Of a stretch of 64,000 nucleotides of DNA, positions 49,129 through 57,271 are shown piece after piece. Source of the DNA: JBCCJA01 sp039045975 (GTDB taxonomy: Bacteria > Planctomycetota > Planctomycetia > Planctomycetales > Planctomycetaceae); assembly GCA_039045975.1 (NCBI GenBank), contig JBCCJA010000009.1, positions 18,205-82,204 of the forward strand. The letters are read 5' to 3'. Each line of letters begins with the position of its first letter. The first letter of the stretch is position 1. The translations under genes and the position numbers were made by a program. The notes beneath the pieces were generated by a model. That model did no database searches, was not told where the DNA came from, and saw nothing but the letters and a program-made list of their open reading frames with translations.

Positions 49129-49632
49129 TCACTGGCCGGCTTCCTGTGTCGCGGCGGCCACGTCGGCCAAGCTCAGTTCCATCGGTAAGAGTTGTTCGGG
49201 GTCGACCGTGATCTCGAACGACGGGATCTCGGTCGGCTCGGGCCGGACCTCGGCGACGAACGCGTTCGCGGCCGGGTCCGAGAAACGTCCACGAAACCGG
49301 TCGGTGGTCGGGTTGAGGATGTTGGTCGGCCAGAAGAAGGCGACGCCGTAGCGGCCCTCGGCGGAGCCGTCGCCCCCGCCGAAACTCGACATCTCGAACC
49401 GCCCCTCGACATCGGTGACCGCGACCGGCATCTGGTCCTGCGGCACGAGCGACGTGTCTGCGGCGAAGAACCGGACCTGCACCCCCCCCGCCGGCTCGCC
49501 GTTGACGAACACCGTTCCGGTGACGGGGTATTTCGGTGCCCCGCGTCGTCCGTCACCCCACGGGAAATAAACGAACCCGACCGCCAAGAGCAGTCCGACG
49601 AGCACGGCGATAAGCCATTTCCGATCATCCAC
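49129..49632 (-). CDS. Carboxypeptidase-regulatory-like domain protein
   Basis: 167 aa. An N-terminal TM (WLIAVLVGLLLAVGFVYFPW) is followed by 'YPVTGTVFVNGEPAGGVQVRFFAAD' and 'AVTDVEGRFEMSSFGGGDGSAEGRYGVAFFWP', the beta-sandwich pattern common in planctomycete lipoproteins and membrane proteins. It lies directly downstream of the DUF1559 gene, a pairing that recurs in planctomycetes. Function unknown. Confidence 0.75.
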   Translation of the reverse strand: MDDRKWLIAVLVGLLLAVGFVYFPWGDGRRGAPKYPVTGTVFVNGEPAGGVQVRFFAADTSLVPQDQMPVAVTDVEGRFEMSSFGGGDGSAEGRYGVAFFWPTNILNPTTDRFRGRFSDPAANAFVAEVRPEPTEIPSFEITVDPEQLLPMELSLADVAAATQEAGQ

Positions 49633-49664
49633 TGTCTGCCGTAATTCTTTCCGGATTCTCTCTG

Positions 49665-50738
49665 TCAGAAATCGAGGACTTCGCCGTCCTTACGGTTCAG
49701 CATCCGAATGAACACGATCTGGTCGGTCGACTCGCCGAGGAACTGAACGCTCCCATCGGCAAATAACGCATGAGCCCCGCCGGTGTGGTAACTGAACGGC
49801 GTCGCCGCGGCCCGGGCCCAGTTCAGGCAATTGACGACACAGTTGCCGAGATCGAGCGCCGGGATGAACGCGAAGTTCACGTCTGCCGCACCGCGCCCGG
49901 CCCAAAATCCGTCGGGGCCGCTGATCTGCCCCGTGCCGCCCGTCACTGAGGTGAAGATCAATTGTCCCGTGGGACTTAGGTTATCGAATCCGCCGCTGAT
50001 GTCGGCATTCGGCAGCCCCGCCATCTCGATGACGCCGATCGTGTTCGACGTCCCGTCTGTGATATTGCGGAAGCGGATTCCCTTGAACGCTTCCCCGTTA
50101 GCGTTGTCAGGATCGGAGGGGCTCGGGGCCCCCGGATCGATCACGGGGGCGAAGATCATCCCCCCGAAACCATCGACCCCATTCGTGACGCTATCGCCGA
50201 GGCCCGGATATTGGCCCGTGAGCGACCCCAGAGAAGAAACGTAAGGGGCGGCGAAGTCGGTCCGGGCGACCTCGATCGGCGTCCAACCTGTCGGGGCGGC
50301 CGTAAACGTCGTCGGTCCGGGTGTGGAAGCCGCGAGATACGTGGGGATTACCTCGGCGACAAGATCAGCATTCGGCCCGAACGGGGCGGCGATCGAGCCG
50401 AGCTGGTCGTCAAAATCCCACCGCTCGTAGACCGCGTTTTCTTCAAGAAACGGGAGGATATGCAACATCCATGACGAGAACGTGAGCGGATCGCCTGCGT
50501 TCCCGCTCGGCCCGACGAAGTAGTTCCGCTTCGGGAAGATCGAATGCACGTCGTGGTAGTTGTGCAGCGCGATCCCGATCTGCTTCAGGTTGTTCTTCGT
50601 CTGCGTTTTTCGAGCCGCCTCGCGGGCCTGCTGGACCGCGGGCAGCAGCAACCCGACCAGCAGGGCGATGATCGCGATCACCACCAGCAGTTCGATCAGC
50701 GTGAAGCCGTAGCGGGGTCGAGCGGCAGGAGCAGTCAT
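49665..50738 (-). CDS. DUF1559 prepilin-like protein
   Basis: 357 aa. The N-terminal methylation/cleavage site is 'RYGFTLIELLVVIAIIALLVGLLLPAVQQAREAARKTQTKNNLKQIGIALHNYHDV'. The C-terminus has the DUF1559 end 'FSYHTGGAHALFADGSVQFLGESTDQIVFIRMLNRKDGEVL'. The family is expanded in Planctomycetes and found almost only there; function is unclear (pseudopilin or secretion substrate). ATG at 50738 is preferred over an upstream start at 50819, which would add 27 unconserved residues. Confidence 0.95.
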   Translation of the reverse strand: MTAPAARPRYGFTLIELLVVIAIIALLVGLLLPAVQQAREAARKTQTKNNLKQIGIALHNYHDVHSIFPKRNYFVGPSGNAGDPLTFSSWMLHILPFLEENAVYERWDFDDQLGSIAAPFGPNADLVAEVIPTYLAASTPGPTTFTAAPTGWTPIEVARTDFAAPYVSSLGSLTGQYPGLGDSVTNGVDGFGGMIFAPVIDPGAPSPSDPDNANGEAFKGIRFRNITDGTSNTIGVIEMAGLPNADISGGFDNLSPTGQLIFTSVTGGTGQISGPDGFWAGRGAADVNFAFIPALDLGNCVVNCLNWARAAATPFSYHTGGAHALFADGSVQFLGESTDQIVFIRMLNRKDGEVLDF

Positions 50739-51049
50739 CGCGTGTCGAGTGCAGTCGCGGACTGGCTTGGCCAGTGCAGAAACCGGCCGGCTGTCACAGT
50801 TCGGCGGGATTGAGATCATGTCTCAGGTTGTCCCAGAATACCGACGGGCCGAGCGAATGCGAGCGAAGAAATCGATGACGCCGATTTTCCGACCAATGAC
50901 AGCGAAAATGCCCAACGTGGTTGTTGCGGTATCCAGCGCAGAACACGAGAAATCGATCCGCGACAACGGACCGTAACTTCAGGCTCCAAGCAGCCTCGTT
51001 TGAACCCGAAACACATCAACACACAAGCAGCCGAATACAGAACCGGGAC
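50739..51049. other. Spacer between the DUF1559 gene and a decayed toxin-antitoxin pair
   Basis: 311 nt with lower GC than the average. It should hold the DUF1559 promoter (leftward) and the lost 5' part of the antitoxin remnant (rightward). No gene supported. Confidence 0.45.
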
Positions 51050-51159
51050 AAGTCACCCTATTTGACGAGTGGAAGCGACACTTCGATGCCCTGACCGCGA
51101 TGGCGAAACCATGGCAGGCGACGCGCGATGACAGCCGTGAAGCGCTCTACGGCGAATGA
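51050..51159 (+). pseudogene. Antitoxin remnant (C-terminal part only)
   Basis: In one frame the sequence reads '...VTLFDEWKRHFDALTAMAK' and 'PWQATRDDSREALYGE' then TGA, which resembles the C-terminus of antitoxins paired with PIN toxins. Its TGA overlaps the ATG of the PIN pseudogene (ATGA). No start codon with an RBS or DNA-binding part can be found upstream, so it is truncated. Confidence 0.6.
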
Positions 51160-51620
51160 CGACGGCTCGACTCGATACGAACGTGATCGTCACTGCGCGG
51201 ATCGCCGAGGAAGACGGACCGAGCCACGGCGTCGTCCTTGAGGCCATCGATTAGCTGCGGGCCGAGGGCGGCACGCCGCACCTCGTCCGGCACATGCTTT
51301 ACGAATTCTGGCTCTTTGCGCCCCGGACGCATGCCGTCAACGGCCTCGGTAAGTCGACCGGGAAACCGGGACGTTCGTCGAGCCGTTAACCCTACTGCTT
51401 GACGACGCAGACATCTTGGAGCTGTGGATCGATCTCGTGCGGAAGCACTCGGTCCAGGCGGTTAACACCCACGACACATATCTCGCCGTGGCGATGCGCC
51501 GCGACCGCCTGGCCCATCTTCAACGTTCAACGAGAAAAGCTTCCGCCGCTATGAGGGCATCACGGTCTACGAACCGGAAAACTTCGTCGACCGCCGAACA
51601 ACCGTCGGATTATTAGGAAA
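51156..51620 (+). pseudogene. PIN-domain toxin pseudogene
   Basis: The frame starts 'MTTARLDTNVIVTARIAEED' (PIN D-T-N motif), meets an in-frame TAG at 51252-51254 in 'VVLEAID*LRAEGG', and continues 'TPHLVRHMLYEFWLFA' and 'AVNGLG'. A frameshift near 51350 moves to 'DDADILELWIDLVRKHSVQ..THDTYLAVAMRRDRLAHL'. A second near 51520 moves to 'TFNEKSFRRYEGITVYEPENF'. All conserved blocks of a PIN ribonuclease toxin are present across three frames. The gene is dead by one stop and at least two shifts. Confidence 0.85.
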
Positions 51621-51779
51621 TGAGGACAAAAGACCGCCGACCTCGGAAACTAACACACGCGTCAAGTACCATTTATAAAAAATCGCCTCGGCGTGAACGC
51701 CGCCAACGCCGCCCCCGTGTGGACAGGAAGTGGGGCGTCGCCCGACAGGCAGTAACACACCGCAGCCCCGACCAGGAGC

Positions 51780-52346
51780 CTAGTAAGAAAACCGGGCATG
51801 AGCCGTTTGACGAAGTGTTCCGAGTCGACTGAGAGCGTCGCGAGCGGCTTCGTGATCTCCCTCCCGTAGCGAAGTCAACAGCACCGTTGATGTTTCGGCG
51901 GTTCGGTCAACCGCCCGGTCGAAGCCGGCTTCATCCTCGACCGCGAGCGTATCCGGATAGAGGCCTCGCGATTCGGCAAGGAGCTGATGGAATTCCTCGG
52001 CATCGGCGCAGAGCCGGTCATGAAACTCGGGATCGCCCAGAAAACGGTCGATCGCATTGAGGAGTTCCTCCATCCGCGCCATCTTACCGGCGAGCGTCGA
52101 ATAGAGCCGGAAGGCGGCGGGGGCGTCTCCCGGTCGCGTAGTCGAGTCGCCGACTACCGCCGGCACGCCTGACACCGATTCTGACGGTGCGTCTTCGGGG
52201 GCTCTCACATCTCCGCAGCCGGTCAACCACAAACCAACCAGAGTCAACAGGAACGGCGATAAGGCTGAACCGCACGCGCGCCAGACCGCCCGACATAACG
52301 CCGGCCGGTCTTGTCGCACCGTCCCCTCAAAGCCGAGAACATTCAT
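51780..52346 (-). CDS. Lipoprotein resembling cytochrome c' without haem cysteines
   Basis: 188 aa. A hydrophobic stretch ends in a lipobox (LTLVGLWLTGC, Cys about residue 44). The mature part looks all-helical: 'LYSTLAGKMARMEELLNAIDRFLGDPEFHDRLCADAEEFHQLL', 'DRAVDRTAETSTVLLTSLREGDHEAARDALSRLG' and the end 'TLRQTAHARFSY'. The pattern LG-x2-CKxCH-x2-FR of c'-type cytochromes fits position by position, but both Cys are replaced (R..A) while His and Phe remain. This family link is inference. It lies downstream of cynS on the same strand with a 200 nt gap. Confidence 0.55.
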   Translation of the reverse strand: MNVLGFEGTVRQDRPALCRAVWRACGSALSPFLLTLVGLWLTGCGDVRAPEDAPSESVSGVPAVVGDSTTRPGDAPAAFRLYSTLAGKMARMEELLNAIDRFLGDPEFHDRLCADAEEFHQLLAESRGLYPDTLAVEDEAGFDRAVDRTAETSTVLLTSLREGDHEAARDALSRLGTLRQTAHARFSY

Positions 52347-52547
52347 TACGGAGGCCGCGGAATATCTCTCGGAAGTCTCGGCCGACTTTCACTTCTTCTC
52401 AGTTAGCAGACGTCGGATCCACCAGACGTTTCGGACCCGACATCTATTGATGAAAACGCCACCCGCCCATACCGGACGGGCGACGTCCTCAAGAGAGCAT
52501 TCCCACGTAACGCCCGATCTGCCGACGAGAACAGTGCCGACAAATGC

Positions 52548-52997
52548 TCAGAAACGCTTATACGGCAAGAACTTGCCGCTGAAGGTAATCTTGACCCGGT
52601 CCCCCTTCGGATCCTCTTCGCGATCGATATCAATCGAGAAATCAATCGCGCTCATGATGCCGTCGCCGAACTCCTCTTGCGCGACATTCTTCATGGCAAT
52701 CCCGTAGACCTGCATGATCTCGTAGAAGCGATAGACGAACGGGTCTGTCGGAACGAGTGTCGGCAGCGCCCCTCTGTAGGGATAATCGAGCAACGCCTTC
52801 TTGTCGTCGGCATCTAGCCCGCACATCTCGCCCAACGTCTCGCAGTCGGCTTCCGAAAGGGCACACTGGCCTGAAAGGGCCGCCGCCGTCCAGACCGGAG
52901 CCTGCCCGATCTTTTCCGCGATCTGGGCCCAACTCCATCCGTTTTTAAATTTAGCGTCCAGGATCTTCCCGACGGCGGTTTCGTGTGGGGTCGGCAT
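52548..52997 (-). CDS. cynS: Cyanate hydratase (cyanase)
   Basis: 149 aa, close to E. coli CynS (156). It turns cyanate plus bicarbonate into ammonia and CO2. The catalytic Arg, Glu and Ser are all present: R90 and E93 in 'PFVYRFYEIMQVYGIAMK', S116 in 'DGIMSAIDFSIDIDRE'. The N-terminal helix bundle ('WAQIAEKIGQAPVWTAAALSGQCALS') and the C-terminal 'ITFSGKFLPYKRF' match. ATG 52997 has AAAGGA 7 nt upstream. It follows a nitrate/cyanate-type ABC transporter operon on the same strand, with 236 nt between. Confidence 0.96.
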   Translation of the reverse strand: MPTPHETAVGKILDAKFKNGWSWAQIAEKIGQAPVWTAAALSGQCALSEADCETLGEMCGLDADDKKALLDYPYRGALPTLVPTDPFVYRFYEIMQVYGIAMKNVAQEEFGDGIMSAIDFSIDIDREEDPKGDRVKITFSGKFLPYKRF

Positions 52998-53233
52998 CGA
53001 TGTCCTTTCAGAGAGATTCGTCGGATCACGGCGATCATCGGGGTGGCGGTCGGTCACGCACGGGCGCGAACTTAAGCGGCACGGGGTGCCGTCGCCGGCT
53101 GCCTCTAGGACAGTGCCCCGGCGATTCGAGTCGGCCTGGACGCGAGCGAGTGAACCACGATTAATGTAGTGCCAATCACTGACGGTCACATAGCCGCAGT
53201 CAGCATTGTGTTCGATCGACTTCTAAGAAATCG

Positions 53234-54133
53234 TCATGAAGTGGCCAGCACCGCTTCCTGCTGGGGGTCCTCTGCGACGATGCGCACTTCGGGGACATTT
53301 CTCGGATCGACGGTCTCCTTAATTTGTGCGAACGCCTTCGACCGGTTGACGAGAAAGTCGAGGAGGTGGTTACGCAGCGGGTAATAGTTCGGATGGTGGT
53401 GCATCGTGTGACGCTCACGGTCCTTCGGGAGAGTGTTCACGACGATCTCGCAGAGCTTCGCCTCGGGCCCGTTCGTCATCAGCAAAATGCGGTCGGCGAG
53501 CAACATCGCTTCGTCGATGTCGTGCGTGATCATGAACACCGTTTGCTGCGTCGTGCGGCAGATCCGCGTCAGCTTCTCTTGGATACTGCCGCGGGTCAGG
53601 GCGTCGAGCGCGCCCAACGGCTCGTCCAACAGCAGGATCTTCGGTTCGACCGCGAGCGCGCGGGCGATGCCGACCCGCTGCTTCATCCCGCCAGACAATT
53701 GAGCCGGCGTCTTCCGATGCGCGTCTTCGAGATCGACCATCTCCAGATATTTATCGACCTGTTCGTTGACCCGGCTCTTGGACCACCCCGACCAACGGCT
53801 CTTCACGGCGAACGCGATGTTCGACATCGCCGTCATCCAAGGCATCAGAACGTGGTTTTGAAAAACCACGGCCCTGTCCAAGCCCGGCCCGTCTATCTCC
53901 TTACCGGCGACGCACACCGAGCCGTCCGACGGCTTGTCGAGCCCCGCAAGAATATTGAGCAGCGTCGATTTCCCGCACCCCGAGTGGCCGATCAGGCAGA
54001 CGAACTCCCCTTTCTGGACCTTGAAGTTCAGCTCGCTGAAGACCACGACGTCATCGCCGCGGCCGGTCGCGGGGAACGACTTGGCGAGGCCGTCGACCTC
54101 GATCATCGCCGGGCCGACTGGGTCACTCTGCAT
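53234..54133 (-). CDS. Nitrate/cyanate ABC transporter ATP-binding protein
   Basis: 299 aa. Walker A 'LIGHSGCGKSTLLNILAGL', Q-loop 'VFQNHVLMPWMTAMSNI', signature 'LSGGMKQRVGIARAL', Walker B 'ILLLDEPLGALD', H-loop 'MITHDIDEAM'. The C-terminal part ('PKDRERHTMHHHPNYYPLRNHLLDFLV') is characteristic of NrtD/CynD-type ATPases. It overlaps the permease gene by 11 nt. With the cyanase gene next to it, cyanate is the most likely cargo; nitrate cannot be excluded. Confidence 0.92.
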   Translation of the reverse strand: MQSDPVGPAMIEVDGLAKSFPATGRGDDVVVFSELNFKVQKGEFVCLIGHSGCGKSTLLNILAGLDKPSDGSVCVAGKEIDGPGLDRAVVFQNHVLMPWMTAMSNIAFAVKSRWSGWSKSRVNEQVDKYLEMVDLEDAHRKTPAQLSGGMKQRVGIARALAVEPKILLLDEPLGALDALTRGSIQEKLTRICRTTQQTVFMITHDIDEAMLLADRILLMTNGPEAKLCEIVVNTLPKDRERHTMHHHPNYYPLRNHLLDFLVNRSKAFAQIKETVDPRNVPEVRIVAEDPQQEAVLATS

Positions 54134-54974
54134 AGGTCACCGCCTGTGTCAGGCCTGCGAGAATCCGATCGAGCATCATGCCGATCAGCCCGATGAAGAT
54201 GATCGCGACGATCACGTTCGTGATGTCGAGGTTGTTCCATTCGTTCCACACGAAATAGCCGATGCCCGTGCCGCCGATGAGCATCTCGGCCGCGACGATG
54301 ACCAGCCACGCGATCCCGATCGAAATCCGCATCCCGGTCAGGATCGTCGGGGCCGCCGCGGGCAGAACCACGAACAGGGCCGTGCGAAGACGGCCCGCCT
54401 CAAGAGTCTTCGCGACATCTAAATAGTCCTTACTGACGGCAGAGACTCCGAACGCCGTGTTAATGAGGACAGGCCAGATGGCGCAGATGAAGATCACAAA
54501 GATCGAGCACGGCTCGGAGTCTTTGATCGTGTAGAGGGCAAGCGGCATCCATGCCAGCGGGGAAACGGGCTTCAGGATCTGTATGAACGGATCAAGCGCT
54601 CCCGAAAGCACAGGGCTCATTCCGATCACGAAACCCAACGGCACCGCCACGAGTACCGCGAGCAGGTAACCCTGGGCGACCCTCCACAGCGAATAGAGCA
54701 ACTGAGACCCTATGCCCCGGTCATTCTCGCCGTTGTAATAGAAGGGGTCTTTCACGTGAGACCAGAGCTTTTCACCGACCTCCAACGGGCCCGGCATCGG
54801 ATTGGACTCGCCCTTCGCGGTCGCGCCGATGAGCTCGAGATATTCCGGGTCCAGGCCGGCCAATTCAGGATCGGGCGGCTCCGGCCGTGTCGTCGCATGC
54901 CACATGAAGCAGAATGCGGCAAAGAACACGAGCGAGAGCACACCCGCCTGTAAACGTCTAAGCGTGAACAACAC
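54123..54974 (-). CDS. Nitrate/cyanate ABC transporter permease
   Basis: 283 aa BPD-type permease. TM helices lie at the N-terminus (LQAGVLSLVFFAAFCFMWHA), ~95-115 (AQGYLLAVLVAVPLGFVIGM), ~150-175, ~200-230 and ~250-275. The EAA-like loop is 'DYLDVAKTLEAGRLRTALFVVLPAAAPTILTGMRISIGIAWLVIVAAEML'. 'GGTGIGYFVWNEWNNLDITNVI' is typical of NrtB. It sits between the binding protein and the ATPase. Confidence 0.92.
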   Translation of the reverse strand: MLFTLRRLQAGVLSLVFFAAFCFMWHATTRPEPPDPELAGLDPEYLELIGATAKGESNPMPGPLEVGEKLWSHVKDPFYYNGENDRGIGSQLLYSLWRVAQGYLLAVLVAVPLGFVIGMSPVLSGALDPFIQILKPVSPLAWMPLALYTIKDSEPCSIFVIFICAIWPVLINTAFGVSAVSKDYLDVAKTLEAGRLRTALFVVLPAAAPTILTGMRISIGIAWLVIVAAEMLIGGTGIGYFVWNEWNNLDITNVIVAIIFIGLIGMMLDRILAGLTQAVTYAE

Positions 54975-55009
54975 CGATCTCCCGAGTGGCGGGTTCTACC
55001 TGAGAAAAC

Positions 55010-56527
55010 TCACACCCGTGAGATCTTGAAGCTCTTCGCGTAATCCTCCGGAGTGTTGGGGTCGAAGGTCTTGCCCATCAGCTTGTAACTCTCGTGCTTG
55101 AACTCGATCTCTTTCTCGAGATCCTGCTTGATCAAGCGTTCGGCGTCCGACGAGAGATAGACCTGCTTGGCGACGGCCTTGTAGTCGACGTCGCCCTTGA
55201 TGTAGCCCCACCGCTTCATCTGACTCAGGATCCAGATCGCCATCTCCTGGGCCGGGTAGGGGGCGAAGTGAATGCGATCAGGCTCGCGCTTCACATTCCC
55301 GAGCCCGTCCGCGTACGTGCCCGTCATGACCTGCTTCACGACGGTCAACGGCTGGTTGAGATAGTTCTTCGTATGGATCGCCTCGGAGACGTCGACGCGG
55401 TTGTCATAAGACCGGCAGTAGTCGATCGATTCCATCACGCTCTTGAACAACGCCAGGAACGTATTCGGGTTCTGGTCGACGAACTTGAGGCTCGCGGAGA
55501 ACGCACAGCACGGGTGCTGATACCAGATCTCCTTCGTCAGCATGTGGATGAAGCCGACGCCGTCGTATACCGCCCGCTGACAGAACGGATCGGGGGCGAG
55601 ATAGCCGTCGACGTTGCCGGCACGCAGGTTCGCGACCATTTCCGGCGGCGGGACCACACGAATCTGAATATCTTTATCAGGGTCGATCCCGTTCTCGGCG
55701 ACGTAATATCGCAGCAGGAAGTTGTGCATCGAGTACTCGAACGGCACGCCGAAGACCATGCCCTTCCATTGGCTCGGGTCCCGGAGATTCTTGTATTTGT
55801 TCGCCAGAACGATCGCCTGGCCGTTCGTATTCTGCATCGCAGGAACGGTAAACGGCTGCGCGGTCGATCCGGTGCCCAGCGTCATCGCGAGAGGCATCGG
55901 GGCCAGCAGATGCGACGCGTCGTATTCGCCGGAGAGACACTTATCGCGGGCCACGGCCCAACCGGCCGTCTTGATCACGTCGACGTCGAGCCCGTTTTTC
56001 TGATAAATCCCGAGCGGGTCGGCCGCGATGAGCGGGGCCGAACAGGTAATCGGGACGAAGCCGACCTTCAGCTTGGTTTTTTCGAGTTGGCCTACCGACT
56101 CTTTGGCCAACGCCTTCACGGCACTGAGCGGCAGCACGCTGGCGATCGCGGCGGCAGTCGTCTTAACGCCGACCGCCTTCAGGAAACGGCGGCGGTTCAC
56201 GTCATTTCCGAAGATCCCCATCACAACCGCGTTCTCGACCGCACGATCGAGCATGTCCTCGCTGTCTTCTAAATCGTCGGCGGCGACGCCGAGCGAATCT
56301 GCGGCGGCACGCTCATCGACAGAGGTGACCGTGTCCGCGAGATGAGGCAACATCGCGTCCGACGCTGGGCCATGGGCTGCCTCGCCGACCTGCGACTGTG
56401 AACCATCCCAATCAGGAGCGTCGGGGCGTAGGTTGGCTGTTTTCGGATCAAAATTACGCGATGTATTGATCGCGTCCTCACTCCAGATGTCTTTATCAGG
56501 GTCGTACGGGTTATTGAAGTTGGCCAT
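55010..56527 (-). CDS. Nitrate/cyanate ABC transporter substrate-binding protein (NrtA family), Tat signal after a 110-residue extension
   Basis: 505 aa. Binding protein with 'KLKVGFVPITCSAPLIAADPLGIYQKNGLDVDVIKTAGWAVARDKCLSGEYDASHLLAPMP', 'GKDIQIRVVPPPEMVANLRAGNVDGYLAPDPFCQRAVYDG' style blocks of NrtA/CynA. A twin-arginine motif NRRRFLK is at residues 111-117, followed by a hydrophobic stretch, so about 110 acidic, soluble residues precede the Tat signal. That is unusual; they may be a leader held in the cytoplasm. ATG 56527; GGAGCAGG lies 6 nt upstream, so the long start is well supported. Confidence 0.92.
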   Translation of the reverse strand: MANFNNPYDPDKDIWSEDAINTSRNFDPKTANLRPDAPDWDGSQSQVGEAAHGPASDAMLPHLADTVTSVDERAAADSLGVAADDLEDSEDMLDRAVENAVVMGIFGNDVNRRRFLKAVGVKTTAAAIASVLPLSAVKALAKESVGQLEKTKLKVGFVPITCSAPLIAADPLGIYQKNGLDVDVIKTAGWAVARDKCLSGEYDASHLLAPMPLAMTLGTGSTAQPFTVPAMQNTNGQAIVLANKYKNLRDPSQWKGMVFGVPFEYSMHNFLLRYYVAENGIDPDKDIQIRVVPPPEMVANLRAGNVDGYLAPDPFCQRAVYDGVGFIHMLTKEIWYQHPCCAFSASLKFVDQNPNTFLALFKSVMESIDYCRSYDNRVDVSEAIHTKNYLNQPLTVVKQVMTGTYADGLGNVKREPDRIHFAPYPAQEMAIWILSQMKRWGYIKGDVDYKAVAKQVYLSSDAERLIKQDLEKEIEFKHESYKLMGKTFDPNTPEDYAKSFKISRV

Positions 56528-56778
56528 CGACCTGCTCCTGAGAAGATGTTTTAGTTAACGCTGTAAACGTGCCTGCCAGGGCTCGAGCGAATCGCCCGAA
56601 GCCACAACCGAACCCCACTTGCGATGTGACCCGACGCGATCAGTAATCGCGCATTCGGATCGAAGACCTGTCGAACAACACCGCTCGACAGACATGGCAG
56701 ACGACGCGTCTTCGCATCGATCTCAGAAGGCGGCCGACCGAAGTGAACTCCTCGGCCGCGTCTGACAACCAAAACTAG
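56528..56778 (-). promoter_or_regulatory. Leader of the cyanate/nitrate transporter operon with stable hairpin
   Basis: About 240 nt from the expected transcription start (near 56770) to the binding-protein ATG. It contains a perfect 7-bp hairpin CTGTCGA/TCGACAG with a 10 nt loop (56668-56691) and a second small stem GCGAT/ATCGC (56640-56654). A leader of this kind next to an ANTAR-protein gene is suggestive of RNA-level antitermination. I could not fit the two-hexaloop ANTAR consensus by eye and saw no terminator with a U-run. Confidence 0.4.
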
Positions 56779-56796
56779 AAGCAATTCCTGTGCCGG
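56779..56796 (-). promoter_or_regulatory. Sigma-54 promoter
   Basis: On the minus strand CCGGCACAGGAATTGCTT matches the sigma-54 consensus TGGCAC-N5-TTGCW, with GG and GC exactly 12 nt apart. Two TGCC..GGCA palindromes lie just upstream (about 56791-56811). Transcription would start near 56770 and read the ABC transporter genes. Confidence 0.75.
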
Positions 56797-57271
56797 CAAC
56801 AATGCCAGGCATTTTTCTTGGTTTTTGCGGCACTCGCGACATCAGAAGTGCTCAAGACTCGAACACTGCTGCCTACAACAGGCGCATCAACGCCCCTTCA
56901 CTCATAAGCTGACGCGTCGCGATGACAGACCGCAGAGCCACTTTGGATCAAAGACGGCCCTTCGCCATTGAGAGCCGAGAGAGGTCATAGAGGGCCAAGA
57001 GAGTCGGCCGCCATAGCGCGGCGCGCCCTTTGCACCGAGAGCAGCCACCAACTCAGTCCAAGTCGAGAAATCTACTCCACCCGCAAGTACTTACAATTAT
57101 GTCGATGAATGGAGCGTCGAAGTAAGGTGCGCATAGCGGGCCGTGTCTCAAGGCTGGAGGCACTGGTTCGGGGAACGCCCCGGGGGCGTGATGTGCCGAT
57201 GGAGTTACTTTCCGTCGCCGAGACGTGGTTGCGAACACTCGTTACGAGTTTTCGAGACGCGGGAGCCTTGC
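56797..57271. other. Intergenic region between transporter operon and ANTAR gene
   Basis: About 475 nt, AT-richer than average, with no coding frame that I can support. It should contain activator sites for the sigma-54 promoter and the promoter of the ANTAR gene (rightward). Confidence 0.45.

Noticed and set aside
55094..56272. 392-codon plus-strand frame opposite the binding protein
   Set aside because: Arg/Val/His-rich antisense frame; no motif, and the minus-strand gene is certain.
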